Positions 43,401 through 52,021 of a stretch of DNA of 64,000 bases are shown piece after piece. Origin of the DNA: Amylostereum areolatum (taxonomy: Eukaryota; Basidiomycota; Agaricomycetes; Russulales; Stereaceae); NCBI GenBank assembly GCA_012932865.1, contig SAXG01000040.1:1-64000 (forward strand), in the 5' to 3' direction. Each line of letters begins with the position of its first letter. The stretch's first letter is position 1. Both the position numbers and the translations under genes were made by a program. Under the pieces are notes generated by a model. That model had not been told where the DNA came from and did not search any database. It saw nothing but the letters and a program-made list of their open reading frames with translations.

Positions 43401-44567
43401 GTCGTGGTTGATCGCCTCACCAAGATGGTGGTTACCACCCCATGTACAACGAAGATCACCAGCGATGGCACGGCCGACATTCTCTTCGATAAGGTATACC
43501 GACATTACGGCTTGGCGGACAAGATCATCTCGGATCGTGGACCCCAATTTGCTGGACAGGTGATGCGTACACTCAACGAGAAGCTTGGGATCAAGTCCGC
43601 CCTCAGCACAGCGTATCACCCACAGACAGACGGCCAAACCGAACGCGAGAACCAGAACCTCGAGCAGTTTCTGCGAGTATTCTGCAACTACCGTCAAGAT
43701 GACTGGGTGAAGTGGCTGCCCTTCTTCGAGTTTTCTCACAACTCCCGCACCCATGCAGCTACTGGAAAGGCCCCCTTTGAAGTCCTCTACGGCTTCCTCC
43801 CCAAGATGTACCCATCCGTAAATCCGTCCTCAAAGGTCCCTGCAGTTGAAGAACGCCTCCGTCAACTTGAAGAAGTCCGACAGGAGATTAAGGCCAGCCT
43901 CGCCCTCGCATCTGACTTAATGAAGCACTACAACGGTGACACGATCAGCAAATCAACACTGTTTGCCGTCGGAGACAAGGTCTGGCTCGAAGGCAAAAAC
44001 CTGAAGACGACGAGGCCGAAAGCTAAGCTTGCTGCCAAACGATTTGGACCCTTCGAGATCGTTGACGTCATTAGCCCAGTAAACTACCGCCTGAAGCTGC
44101 CAAAGACGTGGAGAATCCACCCGGTCTTCCATGCTTCGCTGCTCACCGCGTACAAAGAGACAACGGCACATGGTCCAAACTATGAACAACCGCCACCTGA
44201 CCTCGTTGATGACGAGGAAGAATATGACGTTGAAGACATCATCGACTCGAAGCCGACCCGCAACAAGAAAGGCATACAATACCTCGTCAAGTGGGCAGGC
44301 TATCCTGACTCCGAGAATACCTGGCTCCCTCGCTCCTCGCTCTCAAAGGTCACCGACATGATCGACGCCTTCCACAAACGCCATCCAAACGCACCCCGCC
44401 CTGTGCATTCCCTCGGCATCTCCTTTGACGATTTCCTCGCATCTACCCTTACAGATGACATTGCGCTCCAGGCGAAAGCGCGTCTTAAAGGGGGGGTGAT
44501 GTCACGGATCGCTCCATTTCTCTCTTCGTTTGCAGACCTCGTACACGCGACGCGTCACAGCACATAA
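40473..44567 (+). CDS. pol: A3 Pol polyprotein
   Basis: Intact frame of about 1,364 residues in the -1 frame relative to Gag. It contains protease (LLDSGAEG), reverse transcriptase (YMDDILVF), RNase H (EVDASDFATGG), integrase (GCATCQSTK, DRGPQFAG, YHPQTDGQTERE) and chromodomain (YDVEDIIDSKPT, VKWAGYPDSENTW). The last codons read into the 3' LTR, as in A4. It differs from A4 by scattered substitutions, most densely in the linker after the protease. The reading frame is complete although the element is broken by insertions. Confidence 0.93.
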   Translation: MKRPPVASSGRGKGLVSSASYNRFSVLSSMTSCEQSYPSCVHLSTVTKNRQTPSITLRVKMIGRATGRQIDADALLDSGAEGIITNRSFAERKKLTTRKLENPFPVRNVDGTENIMGWVRDTTTQRIRIYSQDSKAYHEEEAEFFITDIGDHDMILGTDWLDEHNPTIDWQQDRVDMLRCPPSCTLSEPTVTNLATKPRTPLSTQSQRKVRADAPPKVPLVPDDPFPEPVYVSWAPIPTYVIPARRVKGVRIRTSHLSPLPARLFTEDDDERPRVFRDWEINGLRRAGILPEVDGPNPEAVPIRAGFTKAQELAEHSKENARPQTFEDLVPPPYRDFAPVFDKKTSERLPDRRPWDHAINMKDGFEPKPCKIYPLSPSEQIELDTFLDDHLKKGYIRPSKSPQASPFFFVKKKDGKLRPVQDYRELNKGTIKNEYPLPLISEIVDRLKGAKIFSKMDVRWGYNNVRIKEGDEWKAAFKTNRGLFEPTVMFFGLMNSPATFQAMMNELFKDLIDSGKVIIYMDDILVFTRTMEEHRDIVRQVLQCLQDNDLFLKPEKCVFEQDSVEYLGLIISHDKIAMDPVKVAGIQDWPTPRTVKDVQSFLGFGNFYRRFIKDFSKIARPLFDLTKKDCTWNWSTECHAAFNALKAAFTSSPVLVMPDPRKPYLVEVDASDFATGGILSQKGNDGHWHPVAYLSKALSEPERNYDIYDKELLAIIRALEAWRHYLEGAPDTVEIWTDHKNLEHFKTAQKLSRRQARWALFLTRFYFALVHKPGVSHRPDPMSRRPDHKQGVENDNKERILLDPKYFQIRATRPGAVTSLGDVKLRRRIRDCKTKDIEVVQALDAILRNGPRTLVKNLQEWNYEEGLVLFRGKVYVPADDELRRDIVKMYHESPLAGHPGHFKTYELVSREYWWPGMSVFVRDFVAGCATCQSTKTQSSRPHVDMIPNEVPDRPFGVISTDFIVELPDCEGYNAVNVVVDRLTKMVVTTPCTTKITSDGTADILFDKVYRHYGLADKIISDRGPQFAGQVMRTLNEKLGIKSALSTAYHPQTDGQTERENQNLEQFLRVFCNYRQDDWVKWLPFFEFSHNSRTHAATGKAPFEVLYGFLPKMYPSVNPSSKVPAVEERLRQLEEVRQEIKASLALASDLMKHYNGDTISKSTLFAVGDKVWLEGKNLKTTRPKAKLAAKRFGPFEIVDVISPVNYRLKLPKTWRIHPVFHASLLTAYKETTAHGPNYEQPPPDLVDDEEEYDVEDIIDSKPTRNKKGIQYLVKWAGYPDSENTWLPRSSLSKVTDMIDAFHKRHPNAPRPVHSLGISFDDFLASTLTDDIALQAKARLKGGVMSRIAPFLSSFADLVHATRHST

Positions 44568-44699
44568 CTTTCCCTTGCATCACATGCTTCAACGACGTCA
44601 TTGCCAGGACTTCCGAGCGGGGTTCCGCATCCTTATCTATGACATCATCGCTCCGGACCTTCGTCCTCCACCCCATGACTTCTTTCTTATTGTTCCCCC
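44500..44699 (+). repeat. A3 3' LTR, first 200 bp
   Basis: Starts right after the polypurine tract (44488-44496) and stops at CCCCC (44695-44699), where A4 is inserted. The rest of this LTR is at 51794-52021. Confidence 0.9.
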
Positions 44700-45119
44700 T
44701 GTCACGGATCGCTCCATTTCTCTCTTCGTTTGCAGACCTCGTACACGCGACGTGTCACGGCACATGACTTTCCCTTGCATCACATGCTTCAACGACGTCA
44801 TTGCCCGGACTTCCGAGCGGGGTTCCGCATCCTTATCTATGACATCACTGCTCCGGACCTTCGTCCTCCGCCCCATGACTCCTTTCCTATTGTTCCCCCC
44901 GCTCGCACCACTATCGCATCGCATCGCACCATCGTTCCCACTTGTATATAAGGACAGTGTTTCTCTTCCCTTTTCCCTAGACTGTCCATCTCGTCATACG
45001 GTACTGTAGCGCACGTTGCACTACCCCAGACCCCGGCACTCTCGAATCTATTTTCTTCTCGCTCCTCTCATCGTCGCGACTTAGGCGGTTCATCGGTCTC
45101 ATAAACTGCGTTTCTGACA
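44700..45119 (+). repeat. A4 5' LTR with promoter
   Basis: 420 bp. TATATAAGG at about 44945 and the proposed RNA start TAGACTGTCCA at 44978-44988. Confidence 0.95.
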
Positions 45120-45121
45120 CC

Positions 45122-45132
45122 TGGACAGTCTA
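45122..45132 (+). promoter_or_regulatory. A4 putative self-priming primer-binding site
   Basis: TGGACAGTCTA, 2 nt after the LTR, is the exact complement of TAGACTGTCCA at the proposed 5' end of the RNA (44978-44988), 11 of 11 bases, as in Tf1-type self-priming. Confidence 0.65.
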
Positions 45133-45202
45133 CCCCTACGCCTACCTCGCACCCCTCTCTCCATCTACCTCTGCCGTCTCTACGACGTTAAAAACTCCCA
45201 CC

Positions 45203-45736
45203 ACGGACCTCCCGAACGCACCGGTCTTCCTCCCGTTCAACGGAAAGCCGATCACCCCCCGCGACGACGCACCACTCCCCTACCCTTGGTCCGACGCCGT
45301 CACCGTCAACTGCCTCATCCCCGTACAGAACCTCTGTAAGAAAGATCCCTGGACCGCGCACGGCCTCAACTTCCGCATCTTCGAGTGGAGGTGGCACAAG
45401 GATCACGGTACTGTCGTCCTCGCCCTATACGTCCGGATCACTACGTGCATCAACGTAGATCTCGAACGCCTTGAATTCACCCTCCACGCCCCCACCTACC
45501 ACACATACCTCATCCAAGACGCCCCCAACCCGATCCTCCAAACCAGTTTCACCTCCGTCTCCCAGTTTAACCGTCGGACCCCCGAATCCACCCCGCCACC
45601 AGTCCTCCGTCCCACCATCAAGGGTAAGACCCTTCGTCGCCGCCACCACGAACATAAGATCCGCCAGGCAGTAAAAGCCGGCTACCTCACCAAGAAACTC
45701 CTCGGCCGTCGCCCCATCGCGGCGGACTTCTTCTAG
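45203..45736 (+). CDS. A4 leader ORF opened by ACG and closed by a conserved TAG
   Basis: ACG at 45203 in CCCACCACGGAC opens 177 codons to TAG 45734-45736. The protein (LPFNGKPITPRDDAPLPYPW, FRIFEWRWHKDHGTVVLALY, GKTLRRRHHEHKIRQAVKAG) has no Met and no recognised domain; the end is strongly basic. After the TAG the frame remains open for 197 codons and joins Gag at the ATG 46328. I checked every line from 44978 to 46328 and found no sense ATG, so scanning ribosomes would first meet this ACG and then the Gag AUG. Either a separate 177-residue protein is made, or TAG readthrough gives a Gag with a 375-residue extension. Not proven to be translated. Confidence 0.5.
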   Translation, partial: TDLPNAPVFLPFNGKPITPRDDAPLPYPWSDAVTVNCLIPVQNLCKKDPWTAHGLNFRIFEWRWHKDHGTVVLALYVRITTCINVDLERLEFTLHAPTYHTYLIQDAPNPILQTSFTSVSQFNRRTPESTPPPVLRPTIKGKTLRRRHHEHKIRQAVKAGYLTKKLLGRRPIAADFF

Positions 45737-46327
45737 ACCATCATCACGTCCTCCACAGCCCCTCGTCCCCCCACCCCGAACCTTCCCCCAGGCGTCTTTC
45801 GAGACTACTGTCCCGAAGAATACTATATCCTCACCTCGCAGCAGACTAAGGAATCCGTACGTTGGCTACACGACGAACCAAACCGGCAACGTCGAGACTG
45901 GTACTTCGACGACCGCGACGAACAACCCTACGTCGAAGAATCGGATTTTGCCACTGCTGCGGACGTTCTACAGCGCTTCCTGAACCCCCCTCCGACCAAC
46001 TCGCCCCCACCCCGTCGACGTACTGTAATCGAAGTCCCAGAAGGGATCAACCACAACGACACAACTGGGAAGTGGTACGCCTATAGACGGAACAAGAACG
46101 GAACCCCAGGACGATCAGTAGTTGAGTGGCAGCCCACTTCGTTCAGTCCCGTCCAAGATCACTGGTCGTGGCATCATAACCAGCAATTCCTCACCCCCGC
46201 CGACTTCCTTGTCGCAAAACAAGTTGAGGACGAAGTTGAAGAAGCAGAAGAACACCGACGAGAAACCCTACGCCGCCTTGATCAAGAACTCGCCCAATCC
46301 CTCACCGTCCCCCTCCCCTTCGACAAG

Positions 46328-47353
46328 ATGTCCGACGCCGAATCCAAACCTGCCGTCTCCAAGCGGGAGATCGGCCCCAAGCCAAAGCCATTCAAAGGCG
46401 ATAGACGCGACACCCTCCGGTTCTCCCTCGAGCTCCGCATGTTCCTGCGCGTTAACAAGGATGTTTATGCCACAGATGACGCCAAGATGATGCTTCTCCT
46501 CAGCCTGATGGAGGACGACACAGCGAAAGCCTGGGCCACGCATCGCCGCATGGAACTCTTCGCCGACGAAGACGAGAAGGAAGACGCCGACGCCCTCGAC
46601 CCCACGCCCCCAACACTCCACTATAGCTCCTACAAAGAGCTCTTCGAGAGGTTTGGCAAAGACTTCGTGCCCGTCGACCCGAAGATAGAGGCTCAGCGTA
46701 AGATCAACGAGCTCGCGATGACCACCCGGGACGTCACTGACTTTATCACCGAGTTTGAGATGCTGGCAACCATGTCAGCGTACGACGACGAGGCGCTAAT
46801 CCACTTTTTCAAGAAGGGACTTCAGCGTGACCTCGGCAAGCAGGTGGCCCGGTCGTACCCGTTCCCCACCAAGCTCGCGGAGTGGAAGGAGCGCGCCCGC
46901 CGCATCAACCACCAGTGGCTCGAAGAGAACCCGGAGAGGAAGAGCAGTCAGTCCAAGGGGGCTGTCGCGCTCACCTCGAACGGTTCAACCAACGACTCCT
47001 CGTCGCGCCGAGTCGGTGCCTTCACCAACACCTCGACCCGCCCTGCAAAGCTGACGGACGACGAGCGCGCAAAGATGATGCGCGAAGGCAAGTGCTTCAT
47101 GTGTCGACAAGCCGGTCACGTCTCTCGCGACTGCCCCAACCGCGACTCGAGCGCGCGACGGGTGGGCGCAGTAGAGACTGGGTCCAAGGCCCCTCCCCTG
47201 CCAACGAACACGGCTCCGTCCACTGCGAAAGCAGCTCCCGACCCATCCAAAACCATCGCGGCGATCACTCGCCAGCTGAAGGATCTGGACGCGGAAGGCA
47301 AGGAGCAGGCAGTAGCGCTGTTGAAGGACATCCTGGAATCGCAGGATTTTTGA
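46328..47353 (+). CDS. gag: A4 Gag
   Basis: 341 residues from the first ATG of the element RNA. Capsid-like domain about residues 25-190 (FSLELRMFLRVNKDVYATDD, ITEFEMLATMSAYDDEALIH, LQRDLGKQVARSYPFP), Ser-rich linker, CCHC zinc knuckle (CFMCRQAGHVSRDCP) near residue 260, and a C-terminal helix (AITRQLKDLDAEGKEQAVAL). It ends at GATTTTTGA, the proposed frameshift point. Confidence 0.93.
   Translation: MSDAESKPAVSKREIGPKPKPFKGDRRDTLRFSLELRMFLRVNKDVYATDDAKMMLLLSLMEDDTAKAWATHRRMELFADEDEKEDADALDPTPPTLHYSSYKELFERFGKDFVPVDPKIEAQRKINELAMTTRDVTDFITEFEMLATMSAYDDEALIHFFKKGLQRDLGKQVARSYPFPTKLAEWKERARRINHQWLEENPERKSSQSKGAVALTSNGSTNDSSSRRVGAFTNTSTRPAKLTDDERAKMMREGKCFMCRQAGHVSRDCPNRDSSARRVGAVETGSKAPPLPTNTAPSTAKAAPDPSKTIAAITRQLKDLDAEGKEQAVALLKDILESQDF
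47345..47353 (+). promoter_or_regulatory. Proposed -1 frameshift site at the gag stop (A4)
   Basis: GATTTTTGA; pol is open in the -1 frame through the site. Identical in A2 and A3 and analogous in family B. Confidence 0.5.
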
Positions 47354-50300
47354 AACGCCCCCCAGTCGCGTCGTCTGGTGGAGGCAAAGGACTTTTGGTA
47401 TCATCGTCGAATCGTTTCGCTGTATTATCATCCATGCATACCTGTGAGCAATCGTATCCCCCGTGTTTGTATCTGTCTACTGTCACCAAGAACAGGCAAA
47501 CACCATCGATCACGCTCAAAGTCAAGCTGATCGGACGAGTTACCAAAAGAGAAATCGACGCAGACGCGCTGCTTGATAGCGGCGCAGAAGGAATTATCCT
47601 GAACCGAAGCTTCGTTGAACGCAAGAAGCTCACCACAAGAAAACTAGAAAACCCGTTCCCCGTGCGTAATGTGGATGGCACCGAGAACGTCATGGGCTGG
47701 GTACGCGACACAACGACCCAGCGGATCCGGATATACTCGCAAGATTCAAGGGCGTACCATGAGGAAGAAGCTGAGTTCTTCATCACCGACATCGGCGATC
47801 ATGACATGATCCTTGGAACAGACTGGCTCGACGAGCACAATCCCACCATAGACTGGCAACGAGACCGTGTTGACATGCTCCGCTGCCCTCCCTCGTGCAC
47901 TCTGTCCAAACCTCCTGTGACGAACCTCGCAACCAAGCCACGGAAACCATCATCGGTCCAATCACAGCGTAAGGTTGAAGCAGGTAAAACCCCGAGGACA
48001 CCTCTCGTCGTGGACGATCCCTTCCCAGAGCCGACATATGTGTCCTGGACCCCAGTCCCCACTTATGTTATTCCTGCACACAGAGTCAAAGGTGTTCGCG
48101 TCCGCACGGTCCATCGCTCCCCTCTACCCGCACGACTCTTCACTGAAGACGACGACGAGCGGCCCATGGTATTCCGAGACTGGGAGATCAATGGACTACG
48201 CCGCGCCGGAATCCTCCCTGAAACCGATGGTCCTAATCCAGATGCAATACCCATCCGCGCGGGCTTTACAAAAGCGCAGGAGCTTGCAGAACATTCGAAA
48301 GAGAACGCACGCCTGCAAACCTTTGAAGACTTAGTCCCCCCGCCGTACCGCGACTTTGCGCCTGTATTCGACAAGAAAACCTCCGAGCGACTTCCTGACC
48401 GACGACCATGGGACCATGCTATCGACATGAAAGACGGCTTTGAACCCAAACCGTGCAAGATCTACCCCCTCTCACCTTCCGAGCAGATCGAACTCGACAC
48501 CTTCCTCGATGACCACCTGAAGAAGGGCTACATCCGCCCATCGAAGTCACCTCAGGCGAGTCCGTTCTTCTTTGTGAAGAAAAAGGATGGAAAGCTGCGT
48601 CCTGTACAGGACTATCGAGAATTAAACAAGGGCACTGTCAAGAATGAATACCCCTTACCACTGATCTCTGAAATTGTCGACCGTCTCAAAGGTGCAAAGA
48701 TCTTCTCCAAGATGGATGTTCGCTGGGGCTACAACAATGTCCGCATCAAGGAAGGCGACGAGTGGAAGGCTGCGTTCAAGACGAATCGCGGTCTCTTCGA
48801 ACCTACGGTGATGTTCTTTGGGCTTATGAACTCCCCTGCAACATTTCAGGCAATGATGAATGAACTGTTCAAGGATCTCATCGACTCGGGCAAGGTCATC
48901 ATCTACATGGACGACATCTTGGTGTTCACTCGCACCATGGACGAACACCGTGCCATAGTGCGGCAGGTTCTGCAGCGTTTGCAAGACAACGACCTCTTCC
49001 TCAAACCGGAGAAATGCGTCTTTGAGCAAGACTCTGTCGAATACCTCGGACTCATCATCTCGCACGACAAGATCGCTATGGACCCCGTCAAGGTAGCAGG
49101 TATTCAGGATTGGCCGACACCACGAACGGTCAAAGATGTGCAATCCTTCCTCGGCTTTGGCAACTTCTACCGACATTTCATCAAGGACTTCTCCAAGGTT
49201 GCACGGCCCCTATTTGATCTGACAAAGAAGGACTGCACATGGGACTGGTCGACGGACTGCCAAACTGCGTTTGACGCACTGAAAGCTGCGTTTACTTCCT
49301 CCCCCGTCTTAGTCATGCCTGACCCAAAGAAGCCTTACCTCGTTGAAGTCGATGCCTCGGACTTTGCTACTGGAGGTATACTCTCGCAGAAAGGCGACGA
49401 CGGTCACTGGCATCCAGTGGCGTATCTGTCCAAGGCCCTATCGGAACCGGAACGGAACTACGACATCTACGACAAGGAGCTGCTTGCGATCATCCGTGCG
49501 CTTGAAGCCTGGCGCCACTACCTCGAAGGCGCCCCCGACACCGTCGAAATCTGGACAGATCACAAGAACCTGGAGCACTTCAAGACGGCACAGAAGCTGA
49601 GCCGCCGACAGGCACGTTGGGCTCTATTCCTCACTCGATTTGACTTCTCGCTCGTTCATAAACCAGGAATTTCCCACCGCCCAGATCCAATGTCTCGACG
49701 ACCCGATCACAAGGATGGTGTTGAAAACGACAACAAGGAACGCGTCTTGCTTGACCCCAAGTACTTCCAAGTACGCGCAACAAGGCCAGGAGCAGTAACC
49801 TCCCTCGGTGATGTCGAACTCCGACGACGTATCCGCGACTGCAAAACCAAGGACATCGAGGTCGTTCAAGCCCTGGACGCCATCTTACGAAACGGACCAC
49901 GTACACTCGTCAAGAACCTTCAAGAGTGGAACTACGAAGAAGGCCTGGTCCTGTTTAGAGGAAAGGTATACGTCCCTGCGGATGACGAGTTGCGACGCGA
50001 CATTGTCAAAATGTACCATGAATCGCCCCTGGCTGGACACCCCGGTCGCTTCAAGACTTACGAGCTTGTGAGTCGTGAATATTGGTGGCCTGGCATGTCT
50101 GTCTTTGTCCGCGACTTTGTAGCAGGATGCGCAACCTGCCAGTCGACGAAGACACAGAGCAGCCGACCCCACGTCGACATGATCCCAAACGAAGTACCCG
50201 ATCGACCATTTGGCGTCATCTCCACCGACTTCATCGTCGAACTCCCTGACTGCGAAGGCTATAACGCCGTCAATGTCGTGGTCGATCGCCTCACCAAGAT

Positions 50301-51441
50301 GGTGGTTACCACCCCATGTACAACGAAGATCACCAGCGATGGCACGGCCGACATTCTCTTCGATAAGGTATACCGACACTACGGCTTAGCAGACAAGATC
50401 ATCTCGGATCGTGGACCCCAATTTGCTGGACAGGTGATGCGTACACTCAACGAGAAGCTCGGGATCAAGTCCGCCCTCAGCACAGCGTATCACCCACAGA
50501 CAGACGGCCAAACCGAACGCGAGAACCAGAACCTCGAGCAGTTTCTGCGAGTATTCTGCAACTACCGTCAAGACGACTGGGTGAAGTGGTTGCCCTTCTT
50601 CGAGTTTTCTCACAACTCTCGCACCCATGCAGCTACTGGAAAGGCTCCCTTTGAAGTCCTCTACGGCTTCCTCCCCAAGATGTACCCGTCCGTAAACCCG
50701 TCCTCAAAGGTCCCTGCAGTTGAAGAACGCCTCCGTCAACTTGAAGAAGTCCGACAAGAGATCAAAGCCAGCCTTGCCCTCGCATCTGACTTAATGAAGC
50801 ACTACAATGGTGACACGATCAGCAAATCGACACTGTTCGCCGTTGGAGACAAGGTCTGGCTCGAAGGCAAAAACCTGAAGACGACGAGGCCGAAAGCTAA
50901 GCTTGCTGCCAAACGATTTGGACCCTTCGAGATCGTTGACGTCATTAGCCCAGTGAATTACCGCCTGAAGCTGCCGAAGACGTGGAGAATCCACCCAGTC
51001 TTCCATGCTTCGCTGCTCACCGCATACAAGGAGACAACGGCACATGGTCCAAACTATGAACAACCGCCGCCTGACCTCGTTGATGACGAAGAAGAATATG
51101 ACGTTGAAGACATCATCGACTCGAAGCCGACCCGCAACAAGAAAGGCATACAATACCTCGTCAAGTGGGTAGGCTATCCTGACTCCGAGAATACCTGGCT
51201 CCCTCGCTCCTCGCTCTCAAAGGTCACCGACATGATCGACGCCTTCCACAAACACCATCCAAACGCGCCCTGCCCTGTGCGTTCCCTCGGCATCTCCTTT
51301 GACGATTTTCTTACATCTACCCTTGCAGATGACATCGCGCTCCAGGCGAAAGCGCGTCTTAAAGGGGGGGTAATGTCACGGATCGCTCCATTTCTCTCTT
51401 CGTTTGCAGACCTCATACACGCGACGTGTCACGGCACATGA
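47350..51441 (+). CDS. pol: A4 Pol polyprotein (chromovirus)
   Basis: Intact frame of about 1,363 residues. Order: protease (LLDSGAEGIILNRSF) near residue 75, reverse transcriptase (YMDDILVF), RNase H (EVDASDFATGG, then DHKNLEHFKTAQ), integrase zinc domain (GHPGRFKTYELV, GCATCQSTK), catalytic core (DFIVELP, SDRGPQFAG, YHPQTDGQTERE) and chromodomain (YDVEDIIDSKPT, VKWVGYPDSENTW). The frame crosses the polypurine tract and uses 22 codons of the 3' LTR before its stop. Expressed after the -1 shift; processed by its own protease. No lesions seen. Confidence 0.95.
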   Translation: MKRPPVASSGGGKGLLVSSSNRFAVLSSMHTCEQSYPPCLYLSTVTKNRQTPSITLKVKLIGRVTKREIDADALLDSGAEGIILNRSFVERKKLTTRKLENPFPVRNVDGTENVMGWVRDTTTQRIRIYSQDSRAYHEEEAEFFITDIGDHDMILGTDWLDEHNPTIDWQRDRVDMLRCPPSCTLSKPPVTNLATKPRKPSSVQSQRKVEAGKTPRTPLVVDDPFPEPTYVSWTPVPTYVIPAHRVKGVRVRTVHRSPLPARLFTEDDDERPMVFRDWEINGLRRAGILPETDGPNPDAIPIRAGFTKAQELAEHSKENARLQTFEDLVPPPYRDFAPVFDKKTSERLPDRRPWDHAIDMKDGFEPKPCKIYPLSPSEQIELDTFLDDHLKKGYIRPSKSPQASPFFFVKKKDGKLRPVQDYRELNKGTVKNEYPLPLISEIVDRLKGAKIFSKMDVRWGYNNVRIKEGDEWKAAFKTNRGLFEPTVMFFGLMNSPATFQAMMNELFKDLIDSGKVIIYMDDILVFTRTMDEHRAIVRQVLQRLQDNDLFLKPEKCVFEQDSVEYLGLIISHDKIAMDPVKVAGIQDWPTPRTVKDVQSFLGFGNFYRHFIKDFSKVARPLFDLTKKDCTWDWSTDCQTAFDALKAAFTSSPVLVMPDPKKPYLVEVDASDFATGGILSQKGDDGHWHPVAYLSKALSEPERNYDIYDKELLAIIRALEAWRHYLEGAPDTVEIWTDHKNLEHFKTAQKLSRRQARWALFLTRFDFSLVHKPGISHRPDPMSRRPDHKDGVENDNKERVLLDPKYFQVRATRPGAVTSLGDVELRRRIRDCKTKDIEVVQALDAILRNGPRTLVKNLQEWNYEEGLVLFRGKVYVPADDELRRDIVKMYHESPLAGHPGRFKTYELVSREYWWPGMSVFVRDFVAGCATCQSTKTQSSRPHVDMIPNEVPDRPFGVISTDFIVELPDCEGYNAVNVVVDRLTKMVVTTPCTTKITSDGTADILFDKVYRHYGLADKIISDRGPQFAGQVMRTLNEKLGIKSALSTAYHPQTDGQTERENQNLEQFLRVFCNYRQDDWVKWLPFFEFSHNSRTHAATGKAPFEVLYGFLPKMYPSVNPSSKVPAVEERLRQLEEVRQEIKASLALASDLMKHYNGDTISKSTLFAVGDKVWLEGKNLKTTRPKAKLAAKRFGPFEIVDVISPVNYRLKLPKTWRIHPVFHASLLTAYKETTAHGPNYEQPPPDLVDDEEEYDVEDIIDSKPTRNKKGIQYLVKWVGYPDSENTWLPRSSLSKVTDMIDAFHKHHPNAPCPVRSLGISFDDFLTSTLADDIALQAKARLKGGVMSRIAPFLSSFADLIHATCHGT
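51361..51370 (+). promoter_or_regulatory. A4 polypurine tract
   Basis: AAAGGGGGGG three bases before the 3' LTR, within the end of the pol frame. Confidence 0.75.
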
Positions 51442-51793
51442 CTTTCCCTTGCATCACATGCTTCAACGACGTCATTGCCCGGACTTCCGAGCGGGGTTCC
51501 GCATCCTTATCTATGACATCACTGCTCCGGACCTTCGTCCTCCGCCCCATGACTCCTTTCCTATTGTTCCCCCCGCTCGCACCACTATCGCATCGCATCG
51601 CACCATCGTTCCCACTTGTATATAAGGACAGTGTTTCTCTTCCCTTTTCCCTAGACTGTCCATCTCGTCATACGGTACTGTAGCGCACGTTGCACTACCC
51701 CAGACCCCGGCACTCTCGAATCTATTTTCTTCTCGCTCCTCTCATCGTCGCGACTTAGGCGGTTCATCGGTCTCATAAACTGCGTTTCTGACA
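51374..51793 (+). repeat. A4 3' LTR
   Basis: 420 bp; CTCATACACG replaces CTCGTACACG of the 5' copy, otherwise the same by eye. Confidence 0.95.
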
Positions 51794-52021
51794 CCCCCCG
51801 CTCGCACCACTATCGCATCGCATCGCACCATCGTACCCACTTGTATATAAGGACAGTGTTTCTCTTCCCTTCTCCCTAGACTGTCCATCTCGTCATACGG
51901 TACTGTAGCGCACGTTGCACTACCCTAGACCCCGGCACTCTCGAATCTATTGCTTCTTCTCGCTCCTCCCATCGTCGCGACTTAGGCGGTTCCATCGGTC
52001 TCATAAACTACGTTTCTGACA
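51794..52021 (+). repeat. A3 3' LTR, last 228 bp
   Basis: Starts with the duplicated CCCCC and continues the LTR interrupted at 44699. It has about three extra bases relative to other copies (for example ATTGCTTCTTCTC). It ends TTTCTGACA next to CCCGG of the hAT. Confidence 0.9.

Larger units (their letters stand above)
44700..51793 (+). mobile_element. Chromovirus A4, complete and apparently intact (7.1 kb)
   Basis: LTRs at 44700-45119 and 51374-51793 differ, as far as I can see, at a single position. Gag and pol are open throughout, with all catalytic motifs. It is inserted in the 3' LTR of A3 with the duplication CCCCC (44695-44699 and 51794-51798). The best candidate for a recently active element in the window. 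Confidence 0.95.
27578..52021 (+). mobile_element. Chromovirus A3 containing nested B1 and A4
   Basis: A7-kb A element in plus orientation, split into 27578-28687, 38933-44699 and 51794-52021 by the insertion of B1 in its leader and of A4 in its 3' LTR. The pieces sum to about 7.1 kb, as in A2 and A4. Its outer flanks are CCACC and CCCGG, the reciprocal of A2, which marks it as the other partner of the inversion. Confidence 0.9.

Noticed and set aside
44500..45119. Tandem duplication of an A LTR
   Set aside because: The partial LTR is the first half of the A3 3' LTR; its second half is at 51794-52021 and both carry CCCCC, so nesting explains it better.
51404..51683. Short open frames inside A LTRs
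   Set aside because: They repeat in every LTR copy and cover promoter and RNA-start sequence; apart from the pol C-terminus there is no sign of coding.
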